Below are positions 13,937-20,545 of a stretch of 20,618 bases of DNA, one piece after another. The DNA comes from Thermoflexales bacterium (GTDB lineage: Bacteria > Chloroflexota > Anaerolineae > Fen-1058), in the NCBI GenBank assembly GCA_017999195.1, contig JAGOBP010000010.1, positions 1 to 20,618 of the forward strand, given 5' to 3'. Under the pieces are notes generated by a model. It did no database searches and was not told the origin of the DNA. It was given only the letters and a program-made list of their open reading frames with translations. The position numbers and the translations under genes were made by a program. Each line of letters opens with the position of its first letter. The first letter of the stretch is position 1.

Positions 13937-13941
13937 ATTTA

Positions 13942-13969
13942 ACCAGTTACCAATCACCGATCACCTAAA
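13942..13969 (-). repeat. Four-unit heptad tract overlapping the WD40 gene end
   Basis: ACCAGTT, ACCAATC, ACCGATC and ACCTAAA in phase on the plus strand. The tract encodes the last residues (LGDR) and the TGA stop of the WD40 gene. Confidence 0.75.
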
Positions 13970-14961
13970 TCATCTACGTCCCACAGGCGGATGACGGTAT
14001 TGGCCTCGCCCAGCGTGGCGAGCACGGCCTGATGGGGGTGAAAGGCCAGCGCGGGCGGCCATTCGCCCGATTGAACTTCGCGCAGCGTACGGACACATTC
14101 CCAGGTATCGCAGCGCCACAAGCGCACAGCCGCCGCTTGCCCGGCCGCCTTGGAAGCCAGCCACGCCCCATCCGCTGAAAAAGACAGGCTGCACACTTCG
14201 GATGTGTGCCCGGTCAGCACACGAGTTTGCCGACCGGTGCGGATGTTCCACCCTCGAATCGCCTTGTCGCTGCCGCCGGAAAACAAAGCCTGATGATGTT
14301 CCGACCACGCCACGCAGTCGACGCCGGTGGTGTGCTGATCCGATTCCCACATCAACGAAGGAGTCGCCGTATTCCAGACAGCGACGAAGGCGGCATCATC
14401 ACCGCAGACCAGCGTCTGTCCATCTGGCAACCAGAGCATACTTTTGATCAGGCCACTGCCCCGCCGCACGGTCAGAACAACTTGTTTGCTCTGGGTATTC
14501 CAGATGTATACCATGTTGTTGTCCAGCCCAACGGCGATCTGGTCTCCGGTCGGAGACCACGCGACGCTGTAAACGCCGTAATCGTGATCGCCCAGATCGG
14601 TCTTCACGCGCCAGGTTTCCGTATCCCAGATGCAGGCCGTATGGTCGGCGGAACCGGACACCAGTTCGCGCCCGTCGGGCGACCACGCCACACTGATTAC
14701 CTTGGCGGTATGCTGCTCCAGGACGGCGATGCACTCGCCTGTGTTCGCGGCCCAGATACGGATGGTCATATCGCTGGAGGGCGACGCGAGGTACTGGCCA
14801 TCCGGCGACCAGGCGATGCGGTTGATCGTGCCGGTATGTCCGCGTAGAACGTGACGCAGGGTCAAGCCCGGGACGGGCGAACCGTCGATTTTGATGTATT
14901 CGCCGTAGGAGTTGAGTTCGTCAGGAGAATATTGGCGTGGCTTGGAAATTGGTTCACTCAT
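13954..14961 (-). CDS. WD40 repeat protein, single seven-bladed propeller
   Basis: A 335-aa protein made almost wholly of WD40 repeats, with a 35-residue N-terminal extension (SEPISKPRQYSPDELNSYGE). Seven repeats can be counted, starting near residues 40, 82, 124, 166, 208, 251 and 293; clear examples are GHTGTINRIAWSPDGQYLAS ... IRIW and GHTSEVCSLSFSADGAWLAS ... VRLW. Blade 4 is the most diverged and blade 5 has SEHHQ in place of SPDG. There is no effector, kinase or STAND domain, so it is a bare scaffold propeller. No signal peptide. ATG at 14961 without a clear ribosome site, promoter at 14995-15003. Partners are unknown; it lies downstream of a zinc-ribbon gene on the same strand but a terminator separates them. 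Confidence 0.92.
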   Translation of the reverse strand: MSEPISKPRQYSPDELNSYGEYIKIDGSPVPGLTLRHVLRGHTGTINRIAWSPDGQYLASPSSDMTIRIWAANTGECIAVLEQHTAKVISVAWSPDGRELVSGSADHTACIWDTETWRVKTDLGDHDYGVYSVAWSPTGDQIAVGLDNNMVYIWNTQSKQVVLTVRRGSGLIKSMLWLPDGQTLVCGDDAAFVAVWNTATPSLMWESDQHTTGVDCVAWSEHHQALFSGGSDKAIRGWNIRTGRQTRVLTGHTSEVCSLSFSADGAWLASKAAGQAAAVRLWRCDTWECVRTLREVQSGEWPPALAFHPHQAVLATLGEANTVIRLWDVDDLGDR

Positions 14962-14994
14962 ATGCGTGTGCTCTGGTGTTCAGTCAACGGGAGG

Positions 14995-15003
14995 ATGATA
15001 GCA
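14995..15003 (-). promoter_or_regulatory. Extended -10 promoter of the WD40 gene
   Basis: Minus-strand TGCTATCAT, one base off the TGnTATAAT box seen at other genes here. The expected start is about 14988, with a 27-base leader. Confidence 0.5.
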
Positions 15004-15034
15004 TATCCTCAACACGATTGGGTCTTACGCTCAA

Positions 15035-15082
15035 GGCGGACGAAAGTCCGCCGTTCTGAGCCGCTGGACTTTCGTCCAGCGG
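15035..15082. repeat. Double hairpin repeat with complementary cores
   Basis: GGCGGAC-GAAA-GTCCGCC (15035-15052) is followed by CCGCTGGAC-TTTC-GTCCAGCGG (15061-15082). The inner cores of the two hairpins are complementary to each other, so the element can fold as two short hairpins or one longer one. It resembles a dispersed intergenic repeat. Confidence 0.75.
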
Positions 15083-15093
15083 GAGCGCCGCCG

Positions 15094-15127
15094 AAAACAA
15101 AAAGTCCCACAACCTGCGTGGGACTTT
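15094..15127 (-). terminator. Intrinsic terminator of the zinc-ribbon gene
   Basis: On the minus strand AAAGTCCCAC, a seven-base loop and its perfect complement GTGGGACTTT are followed directly by a T-rich run (TTTGTTTTC). This is the clearest rho-independent terminator of the window; it lies 45 bases after the stop codon at 15172. Confidence 0.85.
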
Positions 15128-15134
15128 GCCTTTG

Positions 15135-15176
15135 ACCAATTACCAATCACCAGTTACCGATTACCGCTCACCTAAA
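15135..15176 (-). repeat. Six-unit heptad tract after the zinc-ribbon gene
   Basis: ACCAATT, ACCAATC, ACCAGTT, ACCGATT, ACCGCTC and ACCTAAA, all in phase on the plus strand. The last unit holds the TAG stop of the zinc-ribbon gene, in the same ACCTAAATC context as at the end of the WD40 gene. Confidence 0.85.
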
Positions 15177-15915
15177 TCTTAGTGCCGCATTCGGGACAGA
15201 ACTTGGCCCCCTTCGCATCCGTGCCACAGTTAGGGCACTTGGTTGAAGCCGCCGCTGCGCGTTCGATCTTCGCGCCACAGTTGGGGCAGAACTTTGCGCC
15301 GTTGGCGGCCGTGCCGCACTGCGGACAGGCATCGACGGTGGGCTGAACCATCTGTGCGCCACATTCCGGGCAGAACTTGGTGCCGGGCGCGGCCAGCGTG
15401 CCATCGTTGGGACAGCGCGCGGCCGAATTCGCCGCTTGCTTGGCGGCCTGCCCGATACTCTTGAAGGCGTCGCCCAGCCCAAAGGCTCCGGCTAGGCCCT
15501 TCATCACACCAGCGGCTTGCTGTGCTTGTGACTCCGCGATTTCGCCCTTGCGTGGCGAATCATCGCTGCAATAGCCGGACTGCGAATCCCAATCGGAGTT
15601 GCATACCAGTTGATGACAGGTGGGACATTCGTGGAAAACTTCGGACACCTGCCCCCACGCGGATTGCACCTGCGCTTCGGTCATCGAGTATTGATAGCGC
15701 GGATTGTCGTTCTCCACGCTGTTGGCGACCGCGCCGCCCACCAGGGGAATGTTGCGCAAGAAACTGCCTAAAGCATTGCGCCCCACGTCTTTGGCAATGG
15801 TGGTTTTGACATCGGGTTGACTGCGATATTCACGCGAGCATCGATCGCAGTAGAAGATCGCGTATGGGCCAATTCCGTCGTTGCGCACATCGTAACGCGC
15901 CATGCGAGTTGCCAT
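15172..15915 (-). CDS. Zinc-ribbon protein (multiple double zinc ribbons)
   Basis: A 247-aa protein without signal peptide. The N-terminal half has cysteine pairs C23/C26 (YCDRCSREYRS), C97/C100 (CPTC), C105 and C116, probably binding one or two zinc ions. A short, Ala/Gly-rich, weakly amphipathic stretch (about 128-166; LAGAFGLGDAFKSIGQ) is the linker. The C-terminus holds three ribbons in a row: C168 with C182/C185, C197/C200 with C210/C213, and C227/C230 with C240/C243 (pattern CPxCGT, then AKFCPxCG). The first of these has lost one Cys (CPND). ATG at 15915 with GGAGG six bases upstream; a longer open frame reaches 16095 but overlaps ornithine aminotransferase. Such proteins are usually adaptors; no specific role can be given. 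Confidence 0.85.
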   Translation of the reverse strand: MATRMARYDVRNDGIGPYAIFYCDRCSREYRSQPDVKTTIAKDVGRNALGSFLRNIPLVGGAVANSVENDNPRYQYSMTEAQVQSAWGQVSEVFHECPTCHQLVCNSDWDSQSGYCSDDSPRKGEIAESQAQQAAGVMKGLAGAFGLGDAFKSIGQAAKQAANSAARCPNDGTLAAPGTKFCPECGAQMVQPTVDACPQCGTAANGAKFCPNCGAKIERAAAASTKCPNCGTDAKGAKFCPECGTKI

Positions 15916-15958
15916 GTTCTGCCTCCAGAAAGGTTTGCCCCCGCGAACCATGACCACC

Positions 15959-15987
15959 ATTGTACATGGTAAATGGCGAATTGTTAA
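15959..15987 (-). promoter_or_regulatory. Promoter of the zinc-ribbon gene
   Basis: Minus strand: TTAACA (15987-15982), a 17-base spacer and TACAAT (15964-15959). The -35 overlaps the stop codon of ornithine aminotransferase. The expected start is about 15952, with a 37-base leader carrying GGAGG. In-phase 7-base blocks (GTACATG, GTAAATG, GCGAATT, GTTAATT) make up the promoter. Confidence 0.7.
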
Positions 15988-17195
15988 TTGCTCATCAGTA
16001 CATCTTCGATGTGGCCCAGTGCCCAATCCAGTTCGTCTTTCGTCACGATGAGGGGCGGCGCAAAACGGATGGTGTTTTCGTGCGTTTCCTTGCACAACAG
16101 GCCGCGCTCTTTCAGCGCTACACAGAAGCGCCGCGCACCACCGGCGGCGGGATGCAGTTCCATACCGACAAACAAGCCGCGCCCGCGCACTTCTTTGATG
16201 TGCGCACTTTCGATGCGTTGCAGGCGACCCTTGAAATACTCGCCCAATTCGCGTGACCGCTCGATCAGGTTTTCATCTTGCAGCACGTGCAGTGCTTCGC
16301 GCGCCACCGCGCACGCCAGCGGATTGCCACCGAAGGTGCTGCCGTGATCGCCGGGCTTGAAGACGCCCAGGATTTCTTTGCTCGATAACACCGCACTCAC
16401 CGGATACAAACCGCCAGACAAAGCTTTGCCGATAATCACCACGTCGGCCTTAAAGCCCTCCCACTCATGGGCAAACATCTTACCGGCCCGCCCCAAACCC
16501 GATTGGATTTCGTCGGCCATAAAGAGCACGTTGCTCTTCTTGCAAATCTCGTACGCTTCGCGCAGATACCCATCGGGCGGGAGTTTGACCCCAGCCTCGC
16601 CCTGAATCGGCTCGACGATGAAGGCGGCCGTATTCGGCGTGATGGCTTCCGCCAGCGCTTTAGCATCGCCATAGGGCACAGTCTTGAAACCGGGCGTGAA
16701 GGGGCCGAAGCCCGATCGGTATTGGGGTTCCGTGCTCATCGCCACGATGGAAATCGTGCGGCCATGAAAATTATCCGCACACGCGATGATCTCGGCCTGG
16801 CCGTCATCGCTATTGGGAATGCCCTTGACCGTATACCCCCATTTGCGCGCGGCCTTCAACGCTGTCTCCACCGCTTCCGCGCCGGAGTTCATGGGCAGCA
16901 TCATCTCGTAGCCGGTCAGTTCGCACAGTTCTTTCGCCAGCAGCGGCAATTGATTATTGCGGAACGCGCGCGAGGTCAGCGCCACTTTGCCCAACTGATC
17001 GATCATGGCCTTCACAATACGCGGGTGGTTGTGGCCTTGATTCACCGCGGAATAGGCCGACAGAAAGTCGAGGTACTTCTTGCCGTCAACGTCGGTAACC
17101 CAGACGCCTTGAGCCTGCTCAATCACCACGTCCAGCGGATGATAATTGTGCGCATTGTACTGATTTTCCAGGTCGATATAGTCTTGAGTCTGCAT
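15984..17195 (-). CDS. rocD: Ornithine aminotransferase (ornithine-oxo-acid transaminase)
   Basis: A 403-aa class III PLP aminotransferase, the usual length. It should move the delta-amino group of ornithine to 2-oxoglutarate, giving glutamate semialdehyde, which links arginine/ornithine and proline metabolism. Signatures: YSAVNQGHNHPRI (48-60), PMNSGAEAVETALK (101-114), NFHGRT (142-147), cofactor Asp in FMADEIQSGLGRAGK (D228) and the PLP lysine in IIGKALSGGLYPVSAV (K257). The TSRAF and YSAVNQGH patterns favour ornithine over acetylornithine as substrate. ATG at 17195, with AAGGAG five to six bases upstream. The leader is long and carries two strong hairpins, and a duplicated piece of the STAND gene's promoter lies farther upstream, so its expression may be set by DNA that came from the neighbouring locus. 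Confidence 0.94.
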   Translation of the reverse strand: MQTQDYIDLENQYNAHNYHPLDVVIEQAQGVWVTDVDGKKYLDFLSAYSAVNQGHNHPRIVKAMIDQLGKVALTSRAFRNNQLPLLAKELCELTGYEMMLPMNSGAEAVETALKAARKWGYTVKGIPNSDDGQAEIIACADNFHGRTISIVAMSTEPQYRSGFGPFTPGFKTVPYGDAKALAEAITPNTAAFIVEPIQGEAGVKLPPDGYLREAYEICKKSNVLFMADEIQSGLGRAGKMFAHEWEGFKADVVIIGKALSGGLYPVSAVLSSKEILGVFKPGDHGSTFGGNPLACAVAREALHVLQDENLIERSRELGEYFKGRLQRIESAHIKEVRGRGLFVGMELHPAAGGARRFCVALKERGLLCKETHENTIRFAPPLIVTKDELDWALGHIEDVLMSN

Positions 17196-17230
17196 GGCGC
17201 TCCTTGTTTGAATGACGGTTAGATAACGAA

Positions 17231-17324
17231 AATGTCATTGCCCAAAGCACGCGACTTTGAAGCAATGACATTCTTATGCTCATCATGGCGCGGAGCAACT
17301 AAGTTGGCGCGCCACGCGCCATGA
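17231..17324 (-). promoter_or_regulatory. Two-hairpin leader of rocD mRNA, one resembling a dispersed repeat
   Basis: First hairpin in transcript order: TCATGGCGCG pairs with CGCGCCATGA (17315-17324 with 17283-17292). Second: AATGTCATTG pairs with CAATGACATT (17263-17272 with 17231-17240), and inside it CAAAG pairs with CTTTG around a seven-base loop; minus-strand TTTTCG follows. The second hairpin, with GTCATTGC on one side and GAAGCAATGAC on the other, looks like a widespread bacterial intergenic repeat. It could end or attenuate transcription just before rocD. Confidence 0.6.
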
Positions 17325-17340
17325 ATCTTTTAGTGAGGTG

Positions 17341-17349
17341 ATTATATCA
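17341..17349 (-). promoter_or_regulatory. Extended -10 promoter of rocD
   Basis: Minus-strand TGATATAAT. The expected start is about 17334, so the leader would be about 140 bases. No -35 match. Confidence 0.5.
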
Positions 17350-17394
17350 TACCCAAACCCGTCGAATGGCTAGGGACAACACACGACACGCGTT

Positions 17395-17421
17395 TTAACC
17401 TGACGGGGAATCGTCCGACAC
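17395..17421 (-). pseudogene. Stub of a second STAND gene copy (8 codons then stop)
   Basis: GTG at 17421 after GGGAGGAAACA, followed by codons for SDDSPSG and then TAA. The intact STAND gene at 20501 begins M-SDDSSSG with GGGAGGAGCCG before it. Past the eighth codon the likeness ends. It is either a remnant of a lost copy or, less likely, a short leader peptide for rocD. Confidence 0.7.
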
Positions 17422-17511
17422 TGTTTCCTCCCAAAAAATAATGAAGTTGATTGAAGTTGAGGCGATTATAGCATGCTACTTACTTCGTCAACGACGAATT
17501 GAAGAAGCCGA
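17397..17511 (-). repeat. Duplicate of the STAND gene promoter, ribosome site and first codons
   Basis: Aligns with 20477-20592 with a single one-base gap. By hand count 80 of 96 columns match between 17397-17491 and 20477-20572, and the likeness fades to the right. Conserved parts: -35 (TTGACG here, TTGACA there), a 15-base spacer, TGCTATAAT, GGGAGG, and the codons SDDS.SG. Confidence 0.85.
17465..17491 (-). promoter_or_regulatory. Duplicated STAND-type promoter
   Basis: TTGACG (17491-17486), a 15-base spacer and TATAAT (17470-17465) in TGCTATAAT context. It points toward rocD and could still be active. Confidence 0.55.
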
Positions 17512-17519
17512 AACTCGCG

Positions 17520-17557
17520 GCGTGCGCAGCTGTGGGAGATTACTGGGCTGCGCACGC
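17520..17557. terminator. 11-bp hairpin after the 206-aa gene
   Basis: GCGTGCGCAGC (17520-17530) pairs perfectly with 17547-17557 around a 16-base loop. It lies about 90 bases after the end of the STAND / 206-aa unit. No U-run follows, so a terminator role is only suggested by position. Confidence 0.5.
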
Positions 17558-17648
17558 AGAACACGCGGACCTTGATTGACTGAATCACGCGCGGTTACGC
17601 CCAGGATACAAGCGTACCCACGGCTGAAGCAGTTCTAGCGGACCCGGT

Positions 17649-18269
17649 CTAATAGTTAATGGTAATCAGCCCCGTTAACTCGTATGTCGGCACACCGGAT
17701 ACGCGCACAACATTGACGCGCCAGACTGTCGCCACATCGCTGCGGATCAGCACCTTGCCGGCAGCGCCGTTCGAGCCAGGCTCCACGCTAATCTGCCCCG
17801 CTCCACTTTCAACCTCTAAGCGAATCTCACCGCCATTGGCGCTGTAGATTAGCTCTCCGATGCTGTTATAGCCGATGCCCACACTCACATTGTCCACGGG
17901 ATCCAACTCCGTCAATTCCGGATCGATTTTCAGGGTGGCGTGGAAGGGGCCTTGTGAGTTCGGTTGCTCAATCGTGGCACGAATCTTGCGGACGGGCAAG
18001 TTCGCGTATAGTTGGGGCTGGACCTGGGCGGCGCCGTCGCCATATTCGGCAACCGCCGTCTCAATCCGCGCCACTGCCGCCTGGGCGGCTTCGGGGGTTA
18101 ACGGCTCGGACATACAGGCGACTTTGCCGTTCGTTATGAATTTCCCCACAGCCTTAGCGCTGCCATAAGCTTTAATCGACCAGTTGGTCTTCGCTGAATC
18201 TTTGAATTCATCTTCGAATACAGTTTGTGGTTTGGTCCGCGTGAAACGTACTGTGCGCAAGCGTTTCAT
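17649..18269 (-). CDS. Unknown beta-rich protein (206 aa) downstream of the STAND ATPase
   Basis: Unrecognised. The N-terminus is basic (MKRLRTVRFTRTKPQ) but has no hydrophobic core, so it is not a signal peptide. Then FEDEFKDSAKTNWSIKAYGS recalls the opening of LamG/concanavalin-like domains (D-D/E-F-x-D ... W), followed by a helical stretch (PLTPEAAQAAVARIETAVAE) and an alternating beta pattern to the end (ISVEPGSNGAAGKVLIRSDV; WRVNVVRVSGVPTYELTGLI). ATG at 18269 with AAGGAG six bases upstream. It begins 105 bases after the STAND gene on the same strand, without a promoter that I can see between them, so the two probably form one transcript. That makes it a candidate partner or effector, which is inference only. 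Confidence 0.78.
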   Translation of the reverse strand: MKRLRTVRFTRTKPQTVFEDEFKDSAKTNWSIKAYGSAKAVGKFITNGKVACMSEPLTPEAAQAAVARIETAVAEYGDGAAQVQPQLYANLPVRKIRATIEQPNSQGPFHATLKIDPELTELDPVDNVSVGIGYNSIGELIYSANGGEIRLEVESGAGQISVEPGSNGAAGKVLIRSDVATVWRVNVVRVSGVPTYELTGLITINY

Positions 18270-18374
18270 GTTGCTCCTTTTTGTTCTGTCAATTCGCTAG
18301 ACAATTTCGACGGACAGCCAGGCAAGATGAAGAGAATCGTAACTCCGATTGCCTCCTTTCTCCATGCTGGTGGA

Positions 18375-20501
18375 CTATTGCGAGACGCTGCGCGCACACC
18401 GAAACCCCAGGTTAGCATTGCGGAAATCGAGTTTCGCCTGCTCGCCGAGTGCCGTGAAGTCTGCGCCAACTTCAACGAGGCGCTTCGGGAGAGTGGCTGT
18501 TTGTCCATCCCACGGTTTGTAATCGGGCCAGGACGTAGCCGTCCACTCATTCAATTTCACGCCAAGGCCATGCACTTCATCCGAGTCTCCTGCAGGTGGA
18601 AACGCGCTGAGCATTGACTGCCATTCACTCAAGTACGGCAGACGCCGCCCCAGCCAGTCACAATAGCGCTGGGCTTGCAAGGCATCCAGGCCCGTAACCG
18701 GTAGGCCGTCGGCGTTATCAAAATAGGTACTTAAACTAGGCCCGGGTTCGCTGCACTGTCCGGCTTCCACACACCCGCGATATTGCCCGTTCGTCACTGG
18801 CGTAGTATCAAACTCGCTCTGACTGCCAGGGATGGTGCTCATCGGGCGAGATACCATCGCTTGTTGTCGCAAAGCATCCTGCCGTAACGGCTCACGCACT
18901 AGCAAAATGACGGCCGCCAACAACCCGACATTGACCACAATCGCCAACAGCCACCGCAGGCGTCGCCGTTCGCGCTCCGCATCAACATCACGATCGCGCC
19001 GCGTCTGGCTGGCCTTGATAAATTCTGCCTCACGCTCGTTCAGTTCACTGGTCGGCGTATTTCGCTGCCAGTCGAGAATCTGTGAGAGTCGCATGCCGCG
19101 ATACAGCGCGCCTTCGTCGCGTTGCAAGGCGATCCAGTGTTGAGCGTCATCCGTCAACTGCCGGTGCAGCCGCAGCCCCTCACGATCCTCGTCAAGCCAA
19201 CCACGCAGTAGCGGCCATTCGCGGATCAGCGCTTCATGCGCCACTTCGGTCGTATTCTGATCGGTGGTTACCAAGCGAGCATCAGCCAACGTCTTAAGTA
19301 CGGTCTCGACTTGCGATTGCAATTGTGGCCGAGAAATGAGTTCATTTAGAGTGGCGCGACGGCGCGTATCCTGCGTGCCTTCACCCAGTTCGGTGAGTCG
19401 TAAGAAAATCTGACGCGCAATCGCCTGTGAGTCAGGGGACAACGACCGCACCACTTCATCGGCGGTGGTGGCAATCGCCCCGTTCACACCGCCTGCCTCG
19501 CGATAACCTTCCAGCGTCAATGTGCGCCGGCGCCGCCTGTTCCAGGTCGCCAGCAGCGCGTGCGAGAGCAGCGGCAGCGCCCCCGGTTCGCGCCCGACAT
19601 CGTGCAGCATCAAATCGACCAGGCCCGGCTGAAACTGCCACTTGGCGCGCTGCGCGGGGGTTTCGATCGCGCGGCGTAATTCAGCCTCGGTCATCGGGCC
19701 AATATAAGCTTGGTGTTGTTCCAGAGCCTGACGCAGCAAATCAAAGCGGGCGCAGGGCGCGTAGAAATCGGCGCGCAGGGTGATGACGATAATCACCGGG
19801 CCGCTCGTGGTCGAAGCGACGGCATGCATCAGATTATCGACGAAAGCGCGTTGCTCACGCTCATCTTTGCAGGTCGTGAACAGCTCCTCAAATTGATCCA
19901 CAACCAACAACAGGCGCTCGCCAGGGTTGGACGTCTTAAGCGCCCGGGCCGCAGCCAGATCAAGACTGCGTGCATCGCGCATCAGGTCGTCGATCAAAGT
20001 CGCCGCAGCCGTGACAGACTCGGCCGTGCGCGTCAGGGAAGTGGCGAGTTCCTTAAGCGGATGCGCGGTCGGCGTGATGAGATGAATTTGCCAGTGTGGA
20101 TGATCACGCCGCAGGGCGGGAATCATCCCAGCACGCACAATCGATGATTTGCCGCTGCCTGACGCGCCGACAATGGCGAGGAACGTTTCCGGACGAAGGC
20201 GCGCGGCCAACTGCGCCGATAATTCCTCGCGACCAAAGAACAGATCAGCGTCGGTTTCGTCGAAATATTGGAGACCCTTGAAGGGCGGATCGCCGGGCGT
20301 AGGGGAAAGGTCTTCGGGCTCAGACGCAGGCAGCACGCCGATATTCACCGTCGCGCCCGCACCGGCTGTAATGACATGGCCGCCCGCCGACACGATTTTG
20401 TCGCGCCCGGCAACATCGCCGTTGATCGTGACTTGATCGGCGGCCACATTGACGCCGCCACTGACGTTCGTAGCTGAACCTGACGAGGAATCGTCCGACA
20501 T
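18375..20501 (-). CDS. nSTAND1-type ATPase with transmembrane segment and C-terminal FGE/C-type-lectin-like domain
   Basis: A 708-aa signal-transduction ATPase. Residues 1-57 are a low-complexity, beta-like region with INGDVAGRDKI (27-36), a motif I know from the N-termini of other STAND proteins. The ATPase starts with the nSTAND1 hallmark PFKGLQYFDETDADLFFGRE (73-91 region), then Walker A GASGSGKS (112-119), Walker B LLLVVDQFEELF (197-208), TLRADFY (sensor, 241-247), EPGALPLLSHAL (305-316) and a winged-helix part ending AHEALIREWPLLRGWLDEDR. A membrane helix spans about 517-535. The last 150 residues (556-705) are a short FGE-sulfatase-type domain (TPVTNGQYRGCVEAGQC; AQRYCDWLGRRLPYLSEWQ; NANLGFRCA) lacking the usual GGSW segment, so probably a sensor, not an enzyme. 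No toxic effector domain is visible. Confidence 0.9.
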   Translation of the reverse strand: MSDDSSSGSATNVSGGVNVAADQVTINGDVAGRDKIVSAGGHVITAGAGATVNIGVLPASEPEDLSPTPGDPPFKGLQYFDETDADLFFGREELSAQLAARLRPETFLAIVGASGSGKSSIVRAGMIPALRRDHPHWQIHLITPTAHPLKELATSLTRTAESVTAAATLIDDLMRDARSLDLAAARALKTSNPGERLLLVVDQFEELFTTCKDEREQRAFVDNLMHAVASTTSGPVIIVITLRADFYAPCARFDLLRQALEQHQAYIGPMTEAELRRAIETPAQRAKWQFQPGLVDLMLHDVGREPGALPLLSHALLATWNRRRRRTLTLEGYREAGGVNGAIATTADEVVRSLSPDSQAIARQIFLRLTELGEGTQDTRRRATLNELISRPQLQSQVETVLKTLADARLVTTDQNTTEVAHEALIREWPLLRGWLDEDREGLRLHRQLTDDAQHWIALQRDEGALYRGMRLSQILDWQRNTPTSELNEREAEFIKASQTRRDRDVDAERERRRLRWLLAIVVNVGLLAAVILLVREPLRQDALRQQAMVSRPMSTIPGSQSEFDTTPVTNGQYRGCVEAGQCSEPGPSLSTYFDNADGLPVTGLDALQAQRYCDWLGRRLPYLSEWQSMLSAFPPAGDSDEVHGLGVKLNEWTATSWPDYKPWDGQTATLPKRLVEVGADFTALGEQAKLDFRNANLGFRCARSVSQ

Positions 20502-20545
20502 CGGCTCCTCCCAGAGGACAATGAGGGCTGATTGAAGTTGAGACG

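Larger units (their letters stand above)
17196..17648. other. 453-base intergenic region upstream of rocD
   Basis: No gene of normal size. From left to right it holds two hairpins in the rocD leader (17231-17324), an extended -10 box (17341-17349), the copy of the STAND gene's 5' region (17397-17511), and an 11-bp hairpin (17520-17557). The rest, about 17558-17648, shows nothing I recognise. The 7-base tandem pattern common in the rest of the window is not seen here. Confidence 0.7.

Noticed and set aside
13954..15915. WD40 and zinc-ribbon genes considered as parts of one system with the STAND ATPase.
   Set aside because: They are separated from it by rocD, have their own promoters and an intrinsic terminator, and share no domain or sequence link with it.
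16467..17222. Plus-strand frame of 251 aa opposite ornithine aminotransferase.
   Set aside because: Antisense shadow of a well-conserved enzyme; Arg/His-rich and without family resemblance.
18300..18360. Strong Shine-Dalgarno-like AAAGGAGG (about 18351-18358 on the minus strand) between the STAND and 206-aa genes, hinting at a small gene.
   Set aside because: No ATG, GTG or TTG at a suitable distance opens a frame of useful length.
18375..18840. Possible diversity-generating-retroelement target because of the FGE/C-type-lectin-like end.
   Set aside because: No template repeat, reverse transcriptase or accessory gene is in the window, and the C-terminal codons show no evident adenine-rich variable pattern.
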